Below are positions 10,554 to 19,556 of a DNA stretch of 59,449 nucleotides, one piece after another. A model generated the notes under the pieces. The model had not been told where the DNA came from. It saw nothing but the letters and a program-made list of their open reading frames with translations, and did no database searches. Positions within the stretch are counted from its first letter, which is position 1; each line of letters opens with the position of its first letter. The position numbers were made by a program, and so were the translations under genes. Origin of the DNA: Betaproteobacteria bacterium (GTDB lineage Bacteria; Pseudomonadota; Gammaproteobacteria; Burkholderiales; Burkholderiaceae_C); assembly GCA_028870715.1 (NCBI GenBank), contig JAGWOZ010000002.1:1-59449 (forward strand), in the 5' to 3' direction.

Positions 10554-11825
10554 TTAAGCGCTGCGGATATGCCGCAGCGTGAACTGCACCACGTCAATGG
10601 TTTGCTGCGCGAAACCAGCTTCACAGTAGGCCAGGTAGAACTCCCAGAGCAAGGTGAAGCGTTTGTCGAAGCCCTGGCCGTGGACCGCGTCGAGCTGCGC
10701 CAGATAGCGCTCGCGCCATAGCGCCAGGGTGGTGGCGTAATCCTGCCCAAAGGCCCGGGTGTCGACGACTTCAAGACCGACACGCCTGGCCTGCTCGGCA
10801 AAAGCGGTTTTGCTGGGCAACATGCCGCCCGGGAAGATGTATTGCTGAATGAAGTCGGTTCCGCGGCGGTACTGTGGAAAAATGGCTTCGGAAATGGTGA
10901 TGGTCTGGATGCAGGCGCGCCCGCCGGGTTTGAGTTGGCTGGCAACGGTCTTAAAAAAGATCGGCCAGTAGGTTTCGCCCACAGCCTCGAACATCTCGAT
11001 GGAGGCAATGCCGTCATACCCACCGGTCGGGGCGATGGCGCCCACATCGCGGTAGTCGCGCAATTCCAGTCGCACCTGCTCGGCCAGGCCGGCGGTCTGC
11101 AAGCGGTGCTGCGCATAGCCGAGTTGCTCGGTTGATAGTGTGAGCCCGTCCACCCGCAGGCCGCTGCGCGCGGCCGCCTCGGCAAAGCTGCCCCAGCCGC
11201 AGCCGATTTCCAGCACACGGCTGCCTGCTGGCAGGTCGAGTTGGCGCAGCACGCGTTCGAGCTTGGCGTCTTGCGCGGCGTGCAGGCTTTGCCCGGGCGC
11301 GCTGAATAGCGCGCTGGAATACGTCATGCCGGGGTCGAGCCAGAGTTCGTAGAAGGCGTTGCCGATGTCGTAATGCTTGTGGATGTTGTGACGGCTGCCG
11401 CTGCGCGAATTGCGGTTGAACAGATGGCGAATGCGCGAAAACAAGGTGCCCCAAGCGCTGCCGTGCAGCGCGCGCTCGACCGCCAGGCGATTGGCCAGCA
11501 GCAGCTTGAGTAGGCCGGGCAGATCCGACGTGCTCCACTGGCCTCGGAAGAAGCCTTCGGCAAAGCCGATATCGCCTCGCCGCAGCACGTTGGCGAACAC
11601 GGACCAATCATGCACATGCATGCAGGCGGGCGGCGCGCCGGTGTCATGGCCGCCGAAGCGCAAGACGCGTGCATCGGGAAGGCGCACTTCCAGGCGACCC
11701 CGATCCAGGCGTTTCAACAAGGCCAGGACCGTGCGCGCGGCAAGTGGCATGCCGGCGCCTGGACGCGGCTGCGCAAGCGCCGGTCGGTCAGTCGTTGCGG
11801 AGGCCGTGGACAAACGTGTGTTCAT
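10554..11825 (-). CDS. Cyclopropane-fatty-acyl-phospholipid synthase family SAM methyltransferase (candidate Cfa/UfaM-like)
   Basis: HYDIGNAFYELWLDPGMTYSSALF, VLEIGCGWGSFAEAAA, GGYDGIASIEMFEAVGE, YIFPGGMLPS; start MNTRLSTASATT at 11825. Confidence 0.92.
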   Translation of the reverse strand: MNTRLSTASATTDRPALAQPRPGAGMPLAARTVLALLKRLDRGRLEVRLPDARVLRFGGHDTGAPPACMHVHDWSVFANVLRRGDIGFAEGFFRGQWSTSDLPGLLKLLLANRLAVERALHGSAWGTLFSRIRHLFNRNSRSGSRHNIHKHYDIGNAFYELWLDPGMTYSSALFSAPGQSLHAAQDAKLERVLRQLDLPAGSRVLEIGCGWGSFAEAAARSGLRVDGLTLSTEQLGYAQHRLQTAGLAEQVRLELRDYRDVGAIAPTGGYDGIASIEMFEAVGETYWPIFFKTVASQLKPGGRACIQTITISEAIFPQYRRGTDFIQQYIFPGGMLPSKTAFAEQARRVGLEVVDTRAFGQDYATTLALWRERYLAQLDAVHGQGFDKRFTLLWEFYLAYCEAGFAQQTIDVVQFTLRHIRSA

Positions 11826-12733
11826 CGCGTCACCCCGCTTCGAGGCGGCGCCGGCTTGGAAAAGAGGGGCACGCGCTTGCGCCACAGCTTGAGCGCCTGC
11901 CAGTGAATGCCTGCCATGACCCCCACCGTCATGAAGGGGTGAGCGAGCACTGCGGCGCGTGCGCTCGCCGCCGTGAGTGGGCGCAGCACTCCGCTGATGC
12001 TTGTCAAGACAAGGGGCCCTTGGGCATCGTCGTGGTCGATGCGCGCCACCATGCGCTCGAGTTCGAGCTCGCTGTGGCCGTGAGGCGCGACGCGACGCCG
12101 GCGCAGGAACCGAAATCGGTAGGTGCCTTCCACGGCGCAAAACGGCGAGACGTGGAATACCTTGGAGGCATGCAGTTGCTGTCCCCAGGCCACAGTTCCC
12201 AGCGCGCCGTCCGGCGATGCCGAGGTGAGCAGGTAGCAATGGCGCTCGCCGAAGGTGTTGTTGACCTCGGCAAGGATGGCGCACAGCGTACCGTCGGCCC
12301 TGTGGCAGTACCAAAAGCTCACTGGATTGAAGACGTAGCCAAGCACTCGGGGGAATGTCTGCAACCAAATCTCACCGTCGGCATCCTTGATCCCTTGCTC
12401 ATGTAACAAGCTGAGCAGCCAGGCCTGAGAGTCAGCGCCACCGTCGCCATGGTCGCAGTCGTGAAAGCTGACAAGCCCGCGCCGGTTGCGAGGGATGCAC
12501 AAAAGCTCCGGACTGGTAGCCAGGGTGCGCATGGGCAACATCAGGAAGAACACGCGATGGGTAAAACGATGGAGCGCGGGACGCAGGCGCTGGTGGTGAA
12601 CCACGCCGTGCGCGATCATGGGAGTCGCGGAAGCGCTCGCGCGCTCTGCATGGACGGCACGCGCCTGCCGCCGCGTCGCGGCGCCGCCACCTCCGAGCGG
12701 GGCGCCGGGTTGCAGGAAACTCATCGGGTTCAT
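11822..12733 (-). CDS. DUF1365 domain protein
   Basis: GVVHHQRLRPALHRFTHRVFFLMLP, FNPVSFWYCHRADGTLCAILAEVNNTFGERHCYLL; 4-bp overlaps with neighbours. Confidence 0.9.
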   Translation of the reverse strand: MNPMSFLQPGAPLGGGGAATRRQARAVHAERASASATPMIAHGVVHHQRLRPALHRFTHRVFFLMLPMRTLATSPELLCIPRNRRGLVSFHDCDHGDGGADSQAWLLSLLHEQGIKDADGEIWLQTFPRVLGYVFNPVSFWYCHRADGTLCAILAEVNNTFGERHCYLLTSASPDGALGTVAWGQQLHASKVFHVSPFCAVEGTYRFRFLRRRRVAPHGHSELELERMVARIDHDDAQGPLVLTSISGVLRPLTAASARAAVLAHPFMTVGVMAGIHWQALKLWRKRVPLFSKPAPPRSGVTR

Positions 12734-14055
12734 TGCGCCCCCGCCGGCACGGCTTCACGCACGAATGGCGCGGGGTGGCGCCGAATTTGCGTCAGCAGTG
12801 CGTCCGCCGCAGCGTAGCCCGCTTGCAAGCCATCTTCGTGGAACCCGTAGCCACACCATGCGCCGCAGTAATACGTGCGGCGCAGCCCCTGCAGTGCGCC
12901 CACATGCCTCTGGGCGGCGATCGCGGCGGCATCGAACACTGGGTGCGCGTAGCTGATATCCCTCAAGACACAGCGCGGATCAAGCTCGCGCAGGGGATTG
13001 AGGGAGACGATGACGGGTTGCTTGAAGGGCACAGGCTGCAGTTTGTTGATGAGGTAATGCAGGCACACTGTGGGACTCTCAATGCTTGCGCTTGCCTGCG
13101 CGCTTTCGTAGTTCCATGCCGCCCACGCCTTGCGGCTTCGGGGCAGCACGCGGCTATCGGTGTGGAGCACGGCGCGGTTTGGCTGATACGTGATGGCCGC
13201 GAGCACCGTTCGCTCGGCGTCGCTCGGGTCGGCGAGCAGGCGCAGGGCTTGGTCGCTGTGACAGGCGAGTACCACATGGTCAAACCATTCGGTGCCCGCG
13301 TCGGTGCTGACCTCAACACCCACATCGAAGCGCTTGATGCGCCGGACCGGCGTTTGCAACCGGGCATCGGCAAGGTGTCCAACGATGCGCTGCACATATT
13401 GCCTCGAGCCGCCACGCACGGTGAGCCATTGGGGTCTGTCTCCCACCTGCAGAAGACCGTGGCTATGACAAAAGCGCACCATGGTCGACACGGGAAAGTC
13501 CAGAATCTGCTTCGTGGGGCAGGACCAGATGCAGGCGGCCATCGGCAGGAAGTATGAGTGTGCAAATTCGTCGCTGTAGCGACCGTCTCTCAGGAACTCG
13601 CCAACGCTGCGTGTTTCGCGGCTGAGGCCCTCATGCGCCTTGGCAAGGGCAGTGGCCTCGCGGTTAAAGCGGAGGATGTCCCGGAGCATGCCCCAAAAGC
13701 GCGGGCGCAGGACATTCGAGCGCTGCGCGAAAACCGTGTTGAGGCTTGCGCCGTTCCATTCGAGCTGACCCCCTCCGGGAAGCGCCCGCTGCACAGAGAA
13801 CGACATGTCGGACTCCGCAATGGAGACGTCAAGTTGCGCGAACAACCCAAGCAGGCCCGGATAGGTGCGGCGGTTCAGGACGAGAAAGCCGGTGTCGACG
13901 GGGTAGGTGATGCCGCCCACCGTGGCATCGACGGTTTGCGCATGCCCACCGAAATGACTCCCAGCCTCGAACACGGTGACTCGCGCGTGCCCGCGTAGCT
14001 GCCACGCTGCTGCAAGGCCCGAGATCCCGGAGCCGACAATTGCCACGCGCATCAT
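12730..14055 (-). CDS. FAD-dependent amine-oxidase-like oxidoreductase (NAD/FAD-binding)
   Basis: MMRVAIVGSGISGLAAAWQLRGHARVTVFEAGSHFGGHAQTVD Rossmann FAD motif; overlaps DUF1365 gene by 4 bp. Confidence 0.9.
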   Translation of the reverse strand: MMRVAIVGSGISGLAAAWQLRGHARVTVFEAGSHFGGHAQTVDATVGGITYPVDTGFLVLNRRTYPGLLGLFAQLDVSIAESDMSFSVQRALPGGGQLEWNGASLNTVFAQRSNVLRPRFWGMLRDILRFNREATALAKAHEGLSRETRSVGEFLRDGRYSDEFAHSYFLPMAACIWSCPTKQILDFPVSTMVRFCHSHGLLQVGDRPQWLTVRGGSRQYVQRIVGHLADARLQTPVRRIKRFDVGVEVSTDAGTEWFDHVVLACHSDQALRLLADPSDAERTVLAAITYQPNRAVLHTDSRVLPRSRKAWAAWNYESAQASASIESPTVCLHYLINKLQPVPFKQPVIVSLNPLRELDPRCVLRDISYAHPVFDAAAIAAQRHVGALQGLRRTYYCGAWCGYGFHEDGLQAGYAAADALLTQIRRHPAPFVREAVPAGAQ

Positions 14056-14373
14056 GGCCTGGCGGGTGCGGAGGTCGAACGCTGCGTCGGCACGTGCTGA
14101 CGGGGCACGGTGGAGGCGCCACGGTGCAAGGGCGAGGCCGGAATGCCGCCCAGGCGCGGCACGGGGCGCCGGCAAACGCTGGGCTTTGGCGCAACCACGA
14201 TCCGCTGCGGCAAAGGAGCGGGGGTTGCTTGACCTCGGGCATCGAAGCGTTCGGCGAGGTGATGGGTCATGGCGCTGTGCACGCGTGATGGCGTGGGGGA
14301 TGGACGACGTCGCTCAGGGCAGCCCTGAGCAAACGCCTTGATGTGCCGATACGGCAAGCCGTGGCGTGTGGCT

Positions 14374-15195
14374 TCATGGTGCACGCGTGAACGCGATGCG
14401 CGCGTAGGCCGAATGGTTGTGGATCGACTCGAAGTTCTCCGAAGCCACGCTGAAGGCGTCAACGCGCATGTCTGACCGAAGGGTGAGCGCCACATCGCGG
14501 ACGAGATCCTCGACGAATTTGGGGTTGTCGTAGGCGCGCTCCGTGACATGCTTTTCATCCGGGCGCTTGAGCAGGCCCCAGAGTTCGCATGACGCTGAGG
14601 TCTCCGCAATCCGGATCAGCTCCTCCAAGTGCATGTCGGCGTTGAGCTCAACTGCGAGTGTGAGGTGCGAGCGCTGGTTGTGCGCGCCGTAATTGGAAAT
14701 CTCGCGTGAGCACGGGCAAAGGCTCGTCACCGGCACCTGGACGGTCTGTTGCACCTTCGCGGCCTCACCCGCTCGGCCAGCGATGTGCAGCTTCACCTCG
14801 TAATCCAGCAGGCTGCTCACACCGGACACGGGTGCCTTTTTCTGCATGAAGTAGGTGAAGCTGAGCGTGATTTCGCCCTCCCCGGCCTCGAGGCGCTCAA
14901 GCATCCGCGCAAACATGGTGCGCAGGCTGCCAGGATGGAGGGCCTCGCCGGCGTGGGCTTCGAGGAGCTCGACGAAGCGTGACATGTGGGTGCCCTTCGT
15001 GTCGGAGGGCAGGCCAACGTACAGATCAAACGTCGCAATGCTTGGCTGGGCCGAGCCGTCCCTGGTGCGGATGAGCACCGGGTAACGAACGCCTTTGACG
15101 CCCACTTGCTGAATGGGCAGGTTTCGGCGGTCAACGGTGGACTGGATGTCGGGCAAGGGTATGGCGCTTTGGAAAATCTTTTCTGGAGCGTTCAT
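14374..15195 (-). CDS. folE2: GTP cyclohydrolase FolE2 (type IB)
   Basis: [59 protein letters not shown]. Confidence 0.93.
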   Translation of the reverse strand: MNAPEKIFQSAIPLPDIQSTVDRRNLPIQQVGVKGVRYPVLIRTRDGSAQPSIATFDLYVGLPSDTKGTHMSRFVELLEAHAGEALHPGSLRTMFARMLERLEAGEGEITLSFTYFMQKKAPVSGVSSLLDYEVKLHIAGRAGEAAKVQQTVQVPVTSLCPCSREISNYGAHNQRSHLTLAVELNADMHLEELIRIAETSASCELWGLLKRPDEKHVTERAYDNPKFVEDLVRDVALTLRSDMRVDAFSVASENFESIHNHSAYARIAFTRAP

Positions 15196-15320
15196 CTGCT
15201 GTCCTTTCGAATGGTTGTGCCAAAATGCATGGAGCAAATCGGCACGTTGCAAAGACGGGAGTGCGGGGGCTGGGCCGACGCGGCGACCGCTGCGAAAAGC
15301 GTCGCGTGAGCCTGCAGACC

Positions 15321-15932
15321 TCAGCCTTTTTGCTTGAGGAGGGCTTCAATCTTGCTGATGAACGCTGTGTTTTCCGGCGTCGTCAGGCTGGAATAAACCG
15401 CCACGACCTTGCCTTCGCGGCTAATCAGATACTTGTAGAAGTTCCACTTTGGCTGGTCGCCGGAGGCGGCGATGAGCTTCTTGAAGAAGTCATTCGGATT
15501 GGGTTGCGTCACATGCGAGGGTGCAAACATGGGGAACTGAACGTTGTAGGTGTCCTTGCAGAACGCAGCGATCTTGCCTGGATCGTTCATTTCCTGGTTG
15601 AAGTCGTTGGACGGGAAGCCGAGCACCACCAACCCTTGCGGTCCATACTTGCTGTAAAGCGCCTCCAGTCCTTTGTATTGCGGCGTGAAGCCGCAATAAC
15701 TCGCGGTGTTGACGACCAGGATGACCTTTCCGGCGTACTGGCACAAGTCGATGGGCTTGTCATCCTGCAAACGTCGAACGGTTTGGTCGAGCAGGGACGG
15801 GCAGGTGCCAGATGCCATCGTTGCGGCAGTGTGCAGGGGGGGCGACGCCGGAGCGCCTGCTGCATGGGCGCACGGGTCAAGTCCGAAACAGCTCAGCAGC
15901 ACGGTGGCTGCGAACGCTATGAGTTGGCGCAT
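15321..15932 (-). CDS. Glutathione peroxidase family protein with N-terminal signal peptide (periplasmic)
   Basis: [50 protein letters not shown]; leader [24 protein letters not shown]. Confidence 0.92.
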   Translation of the reverse strand: MRQLIAFAATVLLSCFGLDPCAHAAGAPASPPLHTAATMASGTCPSLLDQTVRRLQDDKPIDLCQYAGKVILVVNTASYCGFTPQYKGLEALYSKYGPQGLVVLGFPSNDFNQEMNDPGKIAAFCKDTYNVQFPMFAPSHVTQPNPNDFFKKLIAASGDQPKWNFYKYLISREGKVVAVYSSLTTPENTAFISKIEALLKQKG

Positions 15933-15990
15933 CACGATATTCCGGTTTAGGGTGGACGAGGCTTGGTGACGTGGGATGGATGATGCAGGA

Positions 15991-16062
15991 TGTCCTAGAC
16001 AAAACACAAACGCGGCTGGATTTGTCCTGGACAACAAAGGGGTTTTATCCACGATTGTCCAA
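15991..16062. promoter_or_regulatory. Candidate LitR/CarH operator array: TGTCC-containing elements at about 32-33 bp spacing
   Basis: TGTCCTAGACA (15991..16001), TGTCCTGGACA (16023..16033), TGTCCAA (16056..16062) in the divergent gpx/litR intergenic region. Confidence 0.55.
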
Positions 16063-16172
16063 CCGCACCTAGGATGCTGCCAGTCAAACGCGCAACTTCG
16101 CGCTCTACCCCAAGCCGATCAACGTCAATCCCGACCTTTTGGATTCATGCCATTGCCTTTGCTGCCTCGTCG

Positions 16173-17135
16173 ATGAATGACCGCTCGCATTCCATTGCGT
16201 TGACCGTGAGCATTGCCGCGGTAGAGCGCGATACAGGGATCCCGAAGGACACGTTGCGTGTCTGGGAACGTCGCTACGGTTTCCCCATGCCACTGCGCGG
16301 GGCGTTGGACGAGCGCCTGTATCCGCCAGAGCAGCTCGAGAAGCTGCGCCTGATCAAGCGATTAATGAGCGCAGGGCATCGGCCTGGGCGTATCGTGAAG
16401 TTGCCCGTGGAGCAGCTTGAGGCCCTCGTGCGAGAGCAAGCCGGAGCGCACCGCGGTGCAGTACCTGCGAGCGCAACGGGAGGGGAAGTTCCCACGGCGC
16501 GCTTCTACCTGCAATTGCTCAAACAGCACGACGCCGAGCGTCTGCGCCGCGAGCTGCTGCAAAGTCAGATGCGCCTGGGTCTAGGGCGCTTCGTCGCCGA
16601 AGTCGTTGCCCCGCTCGCAACTGAAGTGGGTGAAGCGTGGATGCGTGGTGATCTCGAGATCTTCGAGGAACATCAATTTTCCGAAACCGTTCACCGCGTA
16701 CTGCGCGCGGGAATCTCTGGCGTGCCGAGCACGGACGTGCCAGCCGCAGCGCGGCCGCGCGTATTGCTCACCACGATCCCGAATGAGCCGCATGGGCTGG
16801 GCCTTCTCATGGCCGAGGCCATGCTGGTGCTGGAGGGGTGCCAATGCGTGTCATTGGGCGTGCAGACACCGGTGTGGAACATGCTTCTGGCTGCCCAGGC
16901 CCACCGCAGCGATGTGCTGGTCCTGAGTTTCTCCAGCGTGCCCACGCAGGCGCAGGTCCTGGATGCGCTGACGGAGTTGCGCGAAAAGCTTCCGGCCGGC
17001 GTCGAACTCTGGGCAGGCGGTTCGGCGCCCGCACTCAAACGCGCGCCGGCCGGGGTGCGTGTGGTGCGTGCACTCGCGTCTTTGACCGAGGCGGTCGCCG
17101 AGTGGCGCGCCAGCCATGCGCCTGCGCCCGACTGA
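16173..17135 (+). CDS. litR: MerR-family transcriptional regulator with C-terminal B12-binding domain (LitR/CarH family photoreceptor)
   Basis: MerR HTH GIPKDTLRVWERRYGFP; Wx9EH motif (WMRGDLEIFEEH) and ExHxxG motif (EPHGLG) of cobalamin-binding CarH/LitR. Confidence 0.85.
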   Translation: MNDRSHSIALTVSIAAVERDTGIPKDTLRVWERRYGFPMPLRGALDERLYPPEQLEKLRLIKRLMSAGHRPGRIVKLPVEQLEALVREQAGAHRGAVPASATGGEVPTARFYLQLLKQHDAERLRRELLQSQMRLGLGRFVAEVVAPLATEVGEAWMRGDLEIFEEHQFSETVHRVLRAGISGVPSTDVPAAARPRVLLTTIPNEPHGLGLLMAEAMLVLEGCQCVSLGVQTPVWNMLLAAQAHRSDVLVLSFSSVPTQAQVLDALTELREKLPAGVELWAGGSAPALKRAPAGVRVVRALASLTEAVAEWRASHAPAPD

Positions 17136-17309
17136 TGGGCCGTGGCGCAATCGCTCAAGCGTGCCGCGAGATCCTTGAGCAGAACACGCGAGGTGCAAGC
17201 CATGCCGCATGGGCGGCCAGCCGTATCGGCGCTCCAGCGCGACCGTTCCGGCTGCCAGGCACTGACCCTCGACCGCGCTCCTCGGCCCGGAGGCTTTGTC
17301 GCCTCGCGC

Positions 17310-18719
17310 TCATTCCGCGGTGCCGTTGCGTGTCGCCAGTGACTTCGGATCCAGAGTGACGGCGCTTGGAAAGGCGCCATCTGAAGCAGATCCAAACGCA
17401 CCGTGCTCGCCCTCTTTGAGACCCAGCGCCTCGGCGTAGACGGAGCGATGGCGCAGCAGGCTGCCAATCACAGAGGCAATCACGCACGCGGGCATCGCGG
17501 CCATCACCACGTTGTAGTTGCGGGTGATCTCGAAAACCATGATGGCGGACATGGCCGGGGCGTGGGTGGTCGCGGCCAACAGGCTGCCCATGCCCACGAG
17601 CGTCCACAGCGCCTGCGAGTGGCTCGCCTCGGGCACGAGAAAAAGATGGGACACCATCAGACCCAATGCCCCTCCCAGGGCCAACGTGGGCGTGAGCACG
17701 CCGCCAGGGATGCCTGCGGCGCTTGCTGCGGTGACAGCGATCGTGCGAAGCAGGAATACCGCCGCCACGGTGGACAGTGCCCAATGCTCAACGAGGAACG
17801 ACTGAACGACGCTGTAACCGTTGCCCCACACCTCCGGCATGAGCAATGACAGCAGCCCGATAACGAGGCCGGCCAGTCCCATGCGCAGCGGCAGGAACGT
17901 GACAAGTGACTGGTATTTGCGCCGCGAGCTGTCGAGGAGCCAGAGGAACATCGGGCCGACGAAGCCCGCCAGAAGGCCCAGAAGCGAGGCATCCACGAGA
18001 TCGATGAAGCTCACGGGCGGCACCGCGTGCGCCAAGTACAGTGGACCCGTGGCGAAAAGACTTTGCGTGGTCAGCTCACCCATCACAGCTGCCACCAGCA
18101 CGGCGGCAATCTCACGCAGCGGCAATCCTCCGAGGATGATTTCGGCGACGAACAGCGTTCCTGCGATGGGTGCATGGTAGGCGCCGGCGAAACCCGCCGC
18201 TGCGCCGCAGGCCACAATCAGCCGTTGGTGCGCCGCATCTGCGCGGCCAATCCGCCCGATGATGGATGAGATCACCGAGGCAAACTGAATCATCGTGCCT
18301 TCGCGGCCGATGGTGATGCCTCCGCTCACGGCCACCAGAGAGGAGCCCGTGCGCACGAGGTTGGGAACCAGTGGCAGCCGCCCATCGCCGACACGCACTG
18401 CCTCCATGTACTCCGGGCCGCGCGGGCGCTTGATCCAGCGGTGTCCAGCCCACATGACGAGACCACCGATCACGGCGGCGATTGGTGGAATGAGCGCCCG
18501 CTTCCATAGCGGCAATCCCGCTGCTGCCGCCACCAGGTGCTCGTGCGTGCTGTATATCCGGATGACCGCATACATCGTCTGGCGAAATCCCTCCACCGCC
18601 ACCGAGCTGACGAACCCGACGGCAGCGGCGATCAGCATCATGGGCACCATCGGGTCAAGCCCAAATCGCATTTGGGCGAGCAGTGCGTGCAGGCGGTCCG
18701 AGAAGGAGGAGTCAGACAT
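17310..18719 (-). CDS. ClC-family chloride channel/transporter
   Basis: GGITIGREGTMIQFAS (GxxxGREGP-like), AGFAGAYHAPIAGTLFVAEI, AAGIPGGVLTPTLALGG. Confidence 0.9.
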   Translation of the reverse strand: MSDSSFSDRLHALLAQMRFGLDPMVPMMLIAAAVGFVSSVAVEGFRQTMYAVIRIYSTHEHLVAAAAGLPLWKRALIPPIAAVIGGLVMWAGHRWIKRPRGPEYMEAVRVGDGRLPLVPNLVRTGSSLVAVSGGITIGREGTMIQFASVISSIIGRIGRADAAHQRLIVACGAAAGFAGAYHAPIAGTLFVAEIILGGLPLREIAAVLVAAVMGELTTQSLFATGPLYLAHAVPPVSFIDLVDASLLGLLAGFVGPMFLWLLDSSRRKYQSLVTFLPLRMGLAGLVIGLLSLLMPEVWGNGYSVVQSFLVEHWALSTVAAVFLLRTIAVTAASAAGIPGGVLTPTLALGGALGLMVSHLFLVPEASHSQALWTLVGMGSLLAATTHAPAMSAIMVFEITRNYNVVMAAMPACVIASVIGSLLRHRSVYAEALGLKEGEHGAFGSASDGAFPSAVTLDPKSLATRNGTAE

Positions 18720-18891
18720 GGCGTGTCGGGTAGGTTGCGCGCGGCCATCGCGGCGAGGCAATCAGCCAGCGCAAATGGTATCGGCTCGCGTGGCGGAAGA
18801 CCGTGAAAATTGGTGAATGACCGCAGCGCCGGCGCACGCGCATCCCGGTTTGCTGCGGCGCGCAACGGCGCGCGGCTGCGGCTTTGCGACA

Positions 18892-19416
18892 ATGTGCGGC
18901 ATGCCCCGTCACCCAGTATCCAATGCGCTCGTGGATCCACCCTTCTTGCGGAAGGTCTGCCCCAGGGCGCTGCTGCTTGAAGCCGTGGCGGCCCTGCCGC
19001 GTCCGCTGGTGTTCACCAACGGCGTCTTCGACATCCTGCACCGTGGACATGTGACCTATTTGGCGCAGGCTCGGGCGCTGGGGGCCAGCTTGATGGTGGG
19101 CCTTAATTCTGATGGTTCGGTGCGCACGCTGAATAAGGGCTCGGAGCGACCGCTAAACCCGCAAGACGATCGTGCGGTCGTGCTGGCGGCGCTGGAAAGT
19201 GTGAACCTGGTTACGCTCTTTGACGAAAGCACTCCGCTTGCGCTTCTGGAGCAGGTGCGCCCCGATGTGTACGTCAAGGGTGGCGACTATGCCATTGAGA
19301 GCCTGGCTGAGACGGCGCTGGTGCGTACCTGGGGCGGAAAGGCTCTGGCCATTCCCTTGGTGGCGGGGCGCTCCACAACCAATCTCGTGCAGCGCATCCG
19401 CGCCGCGCGGGACTGA
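18892..19416 (+). CDS. rfaE2: D-glycero-beta-D-manno-heptose 1-phosphate adenylyltransferase (start 18892 or 18901)
   Basis: LVFTNGVFDILHRGHVTYLAQARALGASLMVGLNSD, VYVKGGDY; nucleotidyltransferase signature. Confidence 0.9.
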   Translation: MCGMPRHPVSNALVDPPFLRKVCPRALLLEAVAALPRPLVFTNGVFDILHRGHVTYLAQARALGASLMVGLNSDGSVRTLNKGSERPLNPQDDRAVVLAALESVNLVTLFDESTPLALLEQVRPDVYVKGGDYAIESLAETALVRTWGGKALAIPLVAGRSTTNLVQRIRAARD

Positions 19417-19556
19417 CCCCTGCCTGCCTGCCGGCTACGCCAGCCACGCAGCTAGGCCCGCCGGCGGATCAATTCGACATGGCTGCACCAGGCGCTGCCT
19501 GCGCGCTCCAGCGGCCGCATCATGCGCCGCGCCCCTCGGCGAGGCTGCGCTGGCCG

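Noticed and set aside
11826-12368. N-terminal extension of the Cfa-like ORF
   Set aside because: Overlaps the DUF1365 gene out of frame; authentic start MNTRLSTASATT at 11825.
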